Source: a virus
DNA: 25,573 bases
IMG/VR virus record: IMGVR_UViG_3300046491_000227
Location: 1 to 25,573 of that record
Reading direction: 5' to 3' (one strand)
The position numbers and the translations under genes were made by a program. Below are positions 1 through 6,635 of this stretch, piece after piece. Each line of letters begins with the position of its first letter. The stretch's first letter is position 1. The notes below the pieces were generated by a model that worked only from the letters and a program-made list of their open reading frames with translations, was not told the origin of the DNA and searched no databases.

Positions 1-28
1 GGCCGGTCTGGCGATCCATTCCGATCAT
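1..28 (-). CDS. Baseplate wedge protein, gp25/P2 W-like (5' end only)
   Basis: Only the first nine codons are in the window (MIGMDRQTG). They follow a good ribosome site (AAGGAG, 8 nt before the ATG). P2 W / T4 gp25-like baseplate proteins commonly start with MIGMDR-TG, and the gene directly follows the spike gene region, as W follows V in P2. The product would join the wedge of a contractile-tail baseplate. Seen: start and ribosome site. Inferred: the family, from nine residues plus position. Confidence 0.5.
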
Positions 29-33
29 CGATG

Positions 34-282
34 TCACTCCTTGAACGGCTCGTATTCTTCGCTGGCTTTCAGGAACTTGACCGCCTCGATGTCGGAGGCC
101 GGCACCACGACCGTCGCCTTGTCGACCGGATAGGAACGGTCAGTACCGGGCACGATCACCAGTCGCGACGTGTAGAGCTTGTCGCGGAATTTCAAGGACT
201 CAGGCGATGAGTAAGTTGAGGATGACAATGCCGGTTCCGAGGGCGTTTGCGCATCGGTTGAGGTCGTATCGATCTTGGCCAT
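34..282 (-). CDS. Small conserved-looking phage protein in the baseplate cluster
   Basis: This encodes 82 residues of unknown function. The first ~30 residues are rich in Ser, Thr and Pro and probably disordered. The rest (FRDKLYTSRLVIVPGTDR and on) looks like a small beta-rich domain. The ATG at 282 is chosen because GGAG lies 6 nt upstream. An earlier in-frame ATG at 312 falls inside an intercistronic hairpin and has no ribosome site. The gene lies between the gpV spike and the W-like wedge gene, so a structural or tail-assembly role is likely but not shown. Confidence 0.7.
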   Translation of the reverse strand: MAKIDTTSTDAQTPSEPALSSSTYSSPESLKFRDKLYTSRLVIVPGTDRSYPVDKATVVVPASDIEAVKFLKASEEYEPFKE

Positions 283-299
283 GTGGTTCTCCAGACATG

Positions 300-322
300 A
301 AAAAGCCCGCACTGGGCGGGCT
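300..322 (-). terminator. Intercistronic hairpin with T-run
   Basis: On the minus strand, AGCCCGC and GCGGGCT form a perfect 7-bp stem with a 5-nt loop, followed by TTTTT. It has the form of an intrinsic terminator but sits inside the late operon, 14 nt after the gpV stop and 21 nt before the next start codon. It may be a partial terminator, an mRNA 3'-end protector, or be read through by antiterminated polymerase. A near copy precedes the capsid gene at 3410-3432. Confidence 0.7.
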
Positions 323-336
323 GTGGTGAGTTGAAA

Positions 337-906
337 TTAATGCGTGTGGTGGTTGCTGTTGCCGGTGGCATCAATGATTGCGCCGGCGCTGGTGATGCCC
401 TTGGTAACGTGTAGCGCGCCGTCGATCATTACCGCCGCTTTCAAATTAATGTTGCCGGTGGTCACGTTCACCGCGCTATCGGTCACGACCGCTTCCGTGC
501 TGGCCACTTTGATGGTGACCGTGCCGCTTGGCAGGGTGATGCTGTAGCTCTTGGCCTGCCAGTCGTAGATCAGCGAGCCGCCATCATCAAAACGCCAGAC
601 CTCGACATGGTCGCGGTTGTCTGGTGGGGGACCGGCATTGCCATACAGGCCCGGTACAAACGTGCCTTGCGACACGTCACCGCTTGGGCTGATCAAACTG
701 CCCTGCTCGCCCAAAGACGGTGCCCGCCAGTGCCTTGCCTTGCCCGCGGCGATGCTGTGCCACCGCACCCAAGCGCTGACCCATTCACTGCCATCCGACA
801 CGCGACATACCGGCGGCGAAGCGGAAAGATCCACCGCGACCACATAGCAAGCCTTGACCGCCCCGGCGATCATCCGGTCGTGCTGGGCACTCGCGTAGCC
901 ACTCAC
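337..906 (-). CDS. V: Phage baseplate assembly protein V (tail spike tip)
   Basis: This 189-residue protein is the expected size for P2 gpV-type spikes. The N-terminal ~110 residues hold the OB-fold region (VCRVSDGSEWVSAWVRW, then LGEQGSLISPSGD), the usual gpV/gp45 pattern. Residues ~120-180 are short repeating beta strands typical of the triple-stranded beta-helix needle. The chain ends in NHHTH, giving a C-terminal H187-x-H189 pair. In P2 gpV and phi92 gp138 an HxH motif binds an iron ion at the spike apex. The protein would form the membrane-piercing tip of a contractile tail. Its ATG overlaps the upstream gene's stop in an ATGA, so the two are translationally coupled. Confidence 0.9.
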   Translation of the reverse strand: MSGYASAQHDRMIAGAVKACYVVAVDLSASPPVCRVSDGSEWVSAWVRWHSIAAGKARHWRAPSLGEQGSLISPSGDVSQGTFVPGLYGNAGPPPDNRDHVEVWRFDDGGSLIYDWQAKSYSITLPSGTVTIKVASTEAVVTDSAVNVTTGNINLKAAVMIDGALHVTKGITSAGAIIDATGNSNHHTH

Positions 907-1418
907 ACACCCTCCGCAGGGACAAAGTCCTCTTTGGCGTCGTTGTTGAATCCAATGAGCAACATGCCCGGCGGCTCGTCAGGCCAGAGCCATTCCTCCG
1001 GGCCGAGATAGACTTGCTGAGTCCACTCCACCAGCCACACGGTGTATCCATCCAGGTGCGGCTGGGTCCAGTCCTGCAGCGATTGCACAAACTCGGCGGG
1101 TTCAACTGCCAACCCCCACGTCTGCGAACGCAGCAGCACCGCCAACTGCGTCGCCAATTGCACGGCCTGTTGATGGTGGTGCGGCTTGATCGGGTCAACA
1201 ATGATCCGAGCCTCGAACTTGCAGACCAGCGAGGTTTCGCCGGTGCCGATATCGGTACCCGGCTCGATCTCGGCCACCTCCAGAAACACCGCTGGCAGCA
1301 ACACGCGATCCTTAATGTCTGGCCAGGCTGTGACAGCCTGCACCCCCGGCAAGTGAGTACGGAGATGCTGTTCTACTGCTCGATAAAGCTGGTCAAGGCT
1401 GAAGGGTTCGTCAGACAT
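903..1418 (-). CDS. Putative tail terminator / tail completion protein (gpU-like position)
   Basis: This encodes 171 residues. An N-terminal helix (LDQLYRAVEQHLRTHL) is followed by a strand (LLPAVFLEVAEIEPG) and the stretch SLVCKFEARIIVDP. That helix-strand-strand order resembles lambda gpU-type tail terminators, which cap the tail tube and dock it to the head. It also sits where U sits in lambda, directly after the Z-like gene. It overlaps that gene's stop by 8 bp and overlaps gpV by ATGA. The family call rests on position and pattern, not on a diagnostic motif. It could instead be another tail-completion protein. Confidence 0.65.
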   Translation of the reverse strand: MSDEPFSLDQLYRAVEQHLRTHLPGVQAVTAWPDIKDRVLLPAVFLEVAEIEPGTDIGTGETSLVCKFEARIIVDPIKPHHHQQAVQLATQLAVLLRSQTWGLAVEPAEFVQSLQDWTQPHLDGYTVWLVEWTQQVYLGPEEWLWPDEPPGMLLIGFNNDAKEDFVPAEGV

Positions 1419-2076
1419 TGCCGATCCTCTTTAGGTATTTCTGCAGCTCAAAGTTGAGTTCCTGTTTGAGGATCTCCAGCAGGCGCTCATCCGCTTTTTT
1501 TACCCAGCTTTCGAAGTGCGGTCGGGCTTGCTCCAGCGATACCTTGGCCTTGGCCAGCGGGAAACGACTACCGTTTTCGGCGACCCAACCCGAACTCAGC
1601 CCGCGACCGGGTGACACCGTGCTGTCGGGGTAGTCATCCGCGTTGAAATGCTTGCTGGCCGTGCGTATCCAGATGTCGGGTTTGTTGCCGTAGACCTTTT
1701 TGAGAAAGGCACCTTGGTAACGCCGCCCCGCCACTGACACGCCGCTGCCGCTTTGCCGCGCCCGGCCGATCCGGCTGGACTCGATGGCGTTCAAACCGAA
1801 CCACAGTTTGCCGCTCGCGGCACCGCCGGAAACCGGATAGCTGCGCAACCGTTGACGCACTGCCGCTACAGCGATGCGCTCTGACCGGCTGACCGCTCGG
1901 GCGATGTGCGTGCGCAACCAGCCCAACGTTTTGTTGATCGCACGCCGATGCGCCGCCGCAGCCGCTTTCGGTACCACCTTGGCAAAGTCCTGAAACGCCT
2001 GAAAGTCTGCGGCCGAGGATTGGATGGAGATCATCCCGCCCCCGGCCGAGGGTTTGAAATAGCTACCGACACTCAT
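1411..2076 (-). CDS. Z: Prophage minor tail protein Z-like
   Basis: This encodes 221 residues, near the usual size of lambda gpZ / minor tail protein Z. It has the familiar helical, Ala/Arg-rich N-terminus (DFAKVVPKAAAAAHRRAINK, then LRTHIARAVSRSERIAVAAVRQRL) and the downstream GLNAIESSRIGRARQSGSGV segment that precedes a beta domain. The C-terminus is a charged helix. Z-type proteins act late in tail maturation and head-tail joining. The start at 2076 has GAGG 8 nt upstream and couples by ATGA to the gene before it. A second in-frame ATG at 2034 is possible. Confidence 0.8.
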   Translation of the reverse strand: MSVGSYFKPSAGGGMISIQSSAADFQAFQDFAKVVPKAAAAAHRRAINKTLGWLRTHIARAVSRSERIAVAAVRQRLRSYPVSGGAASGKLWFGLNAIESSRIGRARQSGSGVSVAGRRYQGAFLKKVYGNKPDIWIRTASKHFNADDYPDSTVSPGRGLSSGWVAENGSRFPLAKAKVSLEQARPHFESWVKKADERLLEILKQELNFELQKYLKRIGNV

Positions 2077-2393
2077 GGGCGTAACCTCAGAATCAGGGCG
2101 ACCAGGCCGTCACCGCTCGGTTCAAGCTGAATCAGGTCGTAGTCGCCGCCGCCATCCAAGGCAGGCAGGTCAACGCTGACCAGCATGCCCTGTTCCAGAC
2201 CTTGCGAATCGCTGACGCGGATCTCGAAGCGCGGCTCGCGCAACCCGGTGTTGAGCTTGCCGAACTTGGGTTGCAGCCAGGGCGCGGCGAACATGCCGAA
2301 CACTGGCTCGTCGCGACCCTCGATCCGCGCGGTATCGCCCAGCGTTTCGAACACCACCGCGTCGACCTCGGCGATCAGATCGCGAAAACCCAC
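2073..2393 (-). CDS. Head-tail joining protein, gpFII-like
   Basis: This encodes about 106 residues from a GTG at 2393. The chosen start lies 2 nt after the capsid stop and has GGAA 8 nt upstream. An ATG at 2435 would extend the protein by 14 residues but bury the start in the capsid gene. The body is beta-rich (FEIRVSDSQGLEQGMLVSVD, then DYDLIQLEPSGDGLVALILRLR), consistent with gpFII/ATP-binding-sugar-transporter-like head-tail connectors of about this size. It lies between the capsid and Z-like genes, as expected for a joiner. The family call is moderately secure. Confidence 0.7.
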   Translation of the reverse strand: MGFRDLIAEVDAVVFETLGDTARIEGRDEPVFGMFAAPWLQPKFGKLNTGLREPRFEIRVSDSQGLEQGMLVSVDLPALDGGGDYDLIQLEPSGDGLVALILRLRP

Positions 2394-2395
2394 GG

Positions 2396-3391
2396 TCAGA
2401 GTTCCAGCAGGATCTGGGCGCGCGGTCGAGTGCAAAGATGCAACGGGTTCGACTGCGCCTCTCCGGCCATGCCTTTGTTGAAGGGCAGCGGCTCGATCAT
2501 GCTGTAGTACGGAATGCCCTGAGTGTTGACCGTTTCCATGTAGTCAGCCGGGGCAAACACCGAGATGTACAGATCCGGCACGCCTTCGGGAACCAGCAGC
2601 GCCTTGTCGTCATGGACAAAGGAAACTCCGGCCACCTTGCCACGGTAGCGCTCCCAGATGATGCCGCCGAACTCGAAGCTTTCCCGGGCATCACCACGCA
2701 GCGCGGCCGCTTGCTGACTGTTGAGGTAGGTTTCTTTTACCGAAGGGTGGACGATGAACTTGTTCCAGAAGTTTTTACCGCAGAAGGCGCGCGAGCCAGT
2801 ACTGGTCACGCTACCCAACGCATCCTCCTGCATATCCAACGCCTCGCCGCATTGAACCCGCAGCTCAGTCTCTGGATCCGCCAGTCCCATGGACATCCTT
2901 TGACGCTTCACACCGAAGCGGTCATAGAGATCCAGCAGTACGGTTTTGCCATCGGCGTCGAGGATCTGGCCATTCAGTGCGCCCATACGCTGGAATTCGT
3001 GCGTGGCGTCCAACTGGCGCCGCGCCTTAGCCAGCCGCGCATTGACCACGTCCTGCACCGCTTGAAGTTCGGTACGAGTACCGAAGGCGCGAATGCCTTG
3101 GATCTCATCCGCCTTGATGGTGAAGCGCTCAGGCAGGTGCACGGTGTTGAACGGGATCAGGTTGCGCTTGCTGGCCGCGACCACCAGGCCAGAACCACCA
3201 CGCTCGCCAGCAGGCACCAGTGCCAGGGTGTCGCCGTCCTTTTCAATCTGCACGGTCAGGGTGGTAATGCCTTCCTCGCGAAACAGACCCAGAGCGCTGA
3301 TGCGCCCTGGCAGGTAGGGTTGATCATTAAGTGCAGCGGTCAGCGAGGTAACGGTAAACGCTTCGTCGTCAAAAATGGCGATATCGGCCAT
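2396..3391 (-). CDS. E: Major capsid protein, lambda gpE family
   Basis: This 331-residue protein matches the usual size of the Phage_cap_E family (lambda gpE is 341). Recognisable features are the N-terminal PYLPGRISALGLFREEGI segment, the central IPFNTVHLPERFTIKADEIQ, and the C-terminal substrate-like stretch ESFEFGGIIWERYRG followed by a QSNPLHLCTRPRAQILLEL tail. It forms the icosahedral shell with the decoration protein encoded just upstream. The ATG at 3391 (MADIAIFDDE) is preceded by GGAGAG. An upstream ATG at 3436 lies beyond a strong hairpin and is unlikely. The hairpin leader may help set the high expression a capsid needs. Confidence 0.95.
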   Translation of the reverse strand: MADIAIFDDEAFTVTSLTAALNDQPYLPGRISALGLFREEGITTLTVQIEKDGDTLALVPAGERGGSGLVVAASKRNLIPFNTVHLPERFTIKADEIQGIRAFGTRTELQAVQDVVNARLAKARRQLDATHEFQRMGALNGQILDADGKTVLLDLYDRFGVKRQRMSMGLADPETELRVQCGEALDMQEDALGSVTSTGSRAFCGKNFWNKFIVHPSVKETYLNSQQAAALRGDARESFEFGGIIWERYRGKVAGVSFVHDDKALLVPEGVPDLYISVFAPADYMETVNTQGIPYYSMIEPLPFNKGMAGEAQSNPLHLCTRPRAQILLEL

Positions 3392-3409
3392 GGGTACTCT
3401 CCAGAAACG

Positions 3410-3432
3410 AAAAATCCCGCACGCGGCGGGAT
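3410..3432 (-). terminator. Hairpin leader ahead of the capsid gene
   Basis: On the minus strand, ATCCCGC and GCGGGAT form a perfect 7-bp stem with a 5-nt loop, followed by a short T-run. The hairpin sits 22 nt before the capsid ATG and 22 nt after the decoration-protein stop. It is built and spaced like the hairpin at 300-322. It is probably an intercistronic partial terminator or an mRNA-stabilising element. Confidence 0.65.
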
Positions 3433-3454
3433 GCATATAAAAGAACGAAACGCG

Positions 3455-3799
3455 TTAGCGGACGATCAGCGAATGTGCGGCCAAAGCTTTCTCGGCAGCC
3501 AGATCGAGGCCGGTCAAGTGCGCTTCGCTGACTTCGGCCAGCCGCACCACGGCGCGACCGCGACGCACCACGTCGGATTCGCCGAGCGGGCCGTAGAGAA
3601 TTGCGACAGCGTTTTCAGTGCCGTCCTCTGCCGTTGGGTTGTACGGTGCGAATTCGCCGGAGGCGGTCACCAACCCGAGAATTTGTCCCGGCCACAATGC
3701 TGGACCCGCCGCGACATTGATCGCTTCACGCGAAATGGTGCCAGCGCCCTCGGATAGCAGGAATTCACCTGCGTGCATCGGTTCTTGTTTGATGGTCAT
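3455..3799 (-). CDS. D: Head decoration protein D
   Basis: This 114-residue protein is the length of lambda gpD (110). It shows the gpD family pattern: an N-terminal extension (MTIKQEPMHAGEFLLSEG), then WPGQILGLVTASGEFAPYNP, where gpD proteins carry a similar G-x(n)-Y-P block, and a beta-rich C-terminus. Trimers cement the expanded capsid from outside. The start at 3799 overlaps the protease stop as ATGA, and the preceding AAAGGAG is a strong ribosome site. The protease-D-E order matches lambda C-D-E. Confidence 0.92.
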   Translation of the reverse strand: MTIKQEPMHAGEFLLSEGAGTISREAINVAAGPALWPGQILGLVTASGEFAPYNPTAEDGTENAVAILYGPLGESDVVRRGRAVVRLAEVSEAHLTGLDLAAEKALAAHSLIVR

Positions 3800-4950
3800 G
3801 CTCGTGCTCCTTTCGCGCTTTGCGCGGTTCCAGTTTGGGCCGCTTGGCGAGCAGCCCAAATCGAGTTGGGGTCAGGTTGTTTGGCCAGCACCTTGGGCGC
3901 CAGGTCGTCCGCCAGCGGCAGACTGTTGTCGATTTCAAAGCCCTTACCGCTGGTGACAATCTTGTCGAACAGACGCGCCCGCACCGCCGCCTCGTCCAGA
4001 CCTGCAGCGACATACTCGGCGCTGAATTCCGGCAGCCGCGCAGCCACGCAGAGGTCGTTTACCGCCTTGGCGCGCGCCAGACCGGCTAAAACGATCTCTT
4101 CGCTTTCAAGCTGGGTTGACTTGAGCAGCGGCTCGACCAGGTTGCTGATGCCCGCCGCCGTGCAGCGCTGAGTGACCATCAATGCCAACTTGGCCGAGTC
4201 GACTACTGGCGGCACCAGCGGCGGATCGACAGGATCAAGATCAGGATCCGCTTCAGGTGGCTCCTCGAGCTGGGCCAGCAAATCAGCCGGTGCGTTCTGG
4301 AATCGTTGCAGCACCGCGCCTTGACCGAGACAGGCTTTGACCTTGACGCCGTCGCCCACTTCATCGGCCAGCCCCAAAGCCACCGCTTCGTTGGCGGTCA
4401 ACCAAGTTTCAGCATCAACCATTCGCCGCAGTTCGGCGTCATCAATGTCGGGCGCCTTGGCCTTATAGGCCGCGATGATCGCCTCCAAGGTCTGATCCAA
4501 TACATCAGCAACCCGGCGGAAGTCCTCAGCGCTACCGCCTGTATAGGTGTATGGGTTGTGAATCATCAACATGGCGTTGGCCGCGATTACTACGCGGTGT
4601 GCGCCGCACACGGCCACACTGGCCGCACTCGCGGCCAGTGCATCGATCCGGCCGGTGCAGCGCTCGCCCAGCCGCGACAGCGCGTTGTGCATGGCCAGCC
4701 CGTCGAACAGGTCACCGCCGATACTGTTAAACGCGGCGACCACCGGCGACACACCGTCGTCCATGGCACGCAGATCCTGCACGAACTGATTGGCAGTGAT
4801 GCCCCACGCGCCGATCTCGCCATAGACAAAGACTTCGATCACTCGCTCGGTGGACTCGCCGCTGGCATGAACGGCGTACCAAGTCTTGTCCTTGACCTCG
4901 ACGCGTTTGCCGGCGCGGTTGTAAATACGCGGTTTCGCGCGCTTGCTCAT
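3796..4950 (-). CDS. C: Head maturation protease, ClpP/S49-like, with scaffold tail
   Basis: This encodes 384 residues. The N-terminal ~210 residues form a ClpP/crotonase-type serine protease: FNSIGGDLFDG (oxyanion-side glycines, ~75-84), DALAASAASVAV with nucleophile Ser108 (or Ser111), and LMIHNPYT with His131. The C-terminal ~130 residues are acidic and Pro-rich, then helical, as in proteins that carry an internal scaffold (lambda C/Nu3 arrangement). It should cleave portal-proximal and scaffold proteins during prohead maturation. It overlaps portal and D by ATGA on both sides. A nested scaffold start within the gene is possible but was not pinned down. Confidence 0.92.
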   Translation of the reverse strand: MSKRAKPRIYNRAGKRVEVKDKTWYAVHASGESTERVIEVFVYGEIGAWGITANQFVQDLRAMDDGVSPVVAAFNSIGGDLFDGLAMHNALSRLGERCTGRIDALAASAASVAVCGAHRVVIAANAMLMIHNPYTYTGGSAEDFRRVADVLDQTLEAIIAAYKAKAPDIDDAELRRMVDAETWLTANEAVALGLADEVGDGVKVKACLGQGAVLQRFQNAPADLLAQLEEPPEADPDLDPVDPPLVPPVVDSAKLALMVTQRCTAAGISNLVEPLLKSTQLESEEIVLAGLARAKAVNDLCVAARLPEFSAEYVAAGLDEAAVRARLFDKIVTSGKGFEIDNSLPLADDLAPKVLAKQPDPNSIWAARQAAQTGTAQSAKGARA

Positions 4951-6428
4951 GGTTGCTCCTTGTCGTCGGTGTCTTCGACGGCATCAAGGGTGTTGTAGTT
5001 GAGGCCCAATAAGGTGGCGCGTGCCAGATCAGCAGCGTTTTCCAGATCGACCGTTTCGGCGTCGTAGCCAGTGCGCAAAACCATCTCGCTGCGCGACGAA
5101 AAACCGGCTCTCACCTCCATCGCTCGCGCCTGCACGTCCTGTACCGGCTGGATGTAAGCCCAGCCTTGCGGTACCCAGCGAGTGCGAAGGTACTGGCGGC
5201 GTTTCTGTGCGTAATCGTCCAGCACCAGAACGCCAGACAGCACCGCCATGTCCATCCACGCCGCCCGTACAGGACGGCAGAGCTGATGCACGTACACGCT
5301 GAATTGCAGTTGTTCCAGACGGCGCCGAAACTCGTTGAGCACCACCCTCAACGCTCGGTCGTTGATCCCGCGCATGTCGCCGGTGAGGATTTCGTAAGGT
5401 GTGCCCGATCCCGCTGCTGCAGCCATCAACTGCTGACGCATGAAGTCCGGGTAGTTGTTGCCGGCGTCTGGCGGTTTGGAAAACTCAACCTCCTCTCCCG
5501 GCCCGAGTTCCTGCATGGTGCCGGGTTCGAGCGCGACCATAGGGGTAAACCCGTCGCGATCAAGATCCAGCGGAGCGCCGGTGACCGGATCGCGTGGAAC
5601 CGGTCCCGATTCCGGCGACGGGCGCTTGATGAAACCGGCGAACAGGTTGGCCACCTCTTGGCGGAACAACACCGCGTCGTCGTAGTTGTCCAGACTGCGC
5701 AGCCGTTTAAGCACCGGTGACAATCGCGGCACACCACGCAGTTGTCCTGGCTCCACCGGCTCGAAGATGTGCAGCACCTGCGCGGCCGGGACGCGCACTA
5801 GCTGGTTGTAACCGGCGTTCAACGAGGCCGAGTCACGCGGATGCGACAGGTACATCCAATACGCTACCCGCTTGCCGCCGGGCGTGAACTCGATGCCGGC
5901 GCGGATGATGTTGCCGTTCTTGGTGCTCTCGAATTTGTCGTGCGGCACGAACTCCGGCGCTAGGATCTGCAACTGCAGCGGTACCGCCAAGCCTTCATCC
6001 CGACTGCGAGGACGCAAGCGAACAAAGCATTCACCCGATGTTTCCACCGTGCGCGCCACTAGCGCCTGCTGGCCGTAAAAGTCGGTGCGGTCATCCGCAT
6101 CAGACTCATCGACCCAATCTCCCCACAGCTCCTGCATCAGTTTGCGCAAGGCATCATCGTCGGTTGTCGGCCGAGGGGTGATGCCGGTGCCGATCAGGTT
6201 GCTCACGCGTTTGTCGATGACGTTGAATGCATACGGGTCATTGCGAACCGCTGCCCGGGAGCGCGACCGCAAATTGCGCAGTGCCGGGGTATTGATGCTG
6301 TTGATCCCGTTGTCGGGAGCGTCCCAGCCAGTGGATCGGCGCCCCTCACCAGCGCCTTCGTAACTGGCTTTGATGTTGGACGGCAGCACAAATCCGTTAC
6401 GGGTCAGCGTCGGGAAATGGCGAGCCAT
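4947..6428 (-). CDS. B: Phage portal protein, lambda gpB family
   Basis: This 493-residue protein is typical of lambda-type portals (gpB is 533). The N-terminus has LRSRSRAAVRNDPYAFNVID and NLIGTGITPRP, hallmark portal segments. A later block, PYEILTGDMRGINDRALRVV, matches the conserved region where portals insert in the wing/crown. The dodecamer forms the DNA entry vertex and docks terminase. The start abuts the gpW stop, and the stop overlaps the protease start as ATGA. The end is acidic (DAVEDTDDKEQP). No disruption seen. Confidence 0.95.
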   Translation of the reverse strand: MARHFPTLTRNGFVLPSNIKASYEGAGEGRRSTGWDAPDNGINSINTPALRNLRSRSRAAVRNDPYAFNVIDKRVSNLIGTGITPRPTTDDDALRKLMQELWGDWVDESDADDRTDFYGQQALVARTVETSGECFVRLRPRSRDEGLAVPLQLQILAPEFVPHDKFESTKNGNIIRAGIEFTPGGKRVAYWMYLSHPRDSASLNAGYNQLVRVPAAQVLHIFEPVEPGQLRGVPRLSPVLKRLRSLDNYDDAVLFRQEVANLFAGFIKRPSPESGPVPRDPVTGAPLDLDRDGFTPMVALEPGTMQELGPGEEVEFSKPPDAGNNYPDFMRQQLMAAAAGSGTPYEILTGDMRGINDRALRVVLNEFRRRLEQLQFSVYVHQLCRPVRAAWMDMAVLSGVLVLDDYAQKRRQYLRTRWVPQGWAYIQPVQDVQARAMEVRAGFSSRSEMVLRTGYDAETVDLENAADLARATLLGLNYNTLDAVEDTDDKEQP

Positions 6429-6634
6429 CAGACCCCCTTCCCTGCGTGGAACAGCCGGACCACGCGCGAACGCGGCCCGGCGGCGCTGGCCAGCGACGAG
6501 CGTATTTCTTCGCGCGCCTTCAGCAGCTCATCGACCGTGCGGTATTCCACGGTACGGTCGGTATAGCGCACAGTTTTTTCACCGCGAGCAATGGCCGCCT
6601 CAACCGCGTCGAGGTGCTTTTTCGTAAATGACAT
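6428..6634 (-). CDS. W: Head-tail joining protein gpW
   Basis: This 68-residue protein is the same length as lambda gpW. The sequence MSFTKKHLDAVEAAIARGEK, then RTVEYRTVDELLKAREEI, follows the gpW pattern of two helices around a small beta hairpin. gpW fills the portal channel after packaging and allows FII and tail attachment. It lies between terminase and portal, its normal lambda position, with a 1-nt gap to terminase. Confidence 0.93.
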   Translation of the reverse strand: MSFTKKHLDAVEAAIARGEKTVRYTDRTVEYRTVDELLKAREEIRSSLASAAGPRSRVVRLFHAGKGV

Positions 6635-6635
6635 A

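Noticed and set aside
2438-3757. A 439-codon open frame on the plus strand opposite the capsid and decoration genes.
   Set aside because: It is an antisense shadow of two well-recognised genes in GC-rich DNA; composition is unnatural and no ribosome site was seen.
4306-4998. A 230-codon plus-strand frame opposite the protease gene.
   Set aside because: Antisense shadow of a secure protease gene.
5166-5720. A 184-codon plus-strand frame opposite the portal gene.
   Set aside because: Antisense shadow of a secure portal gene.
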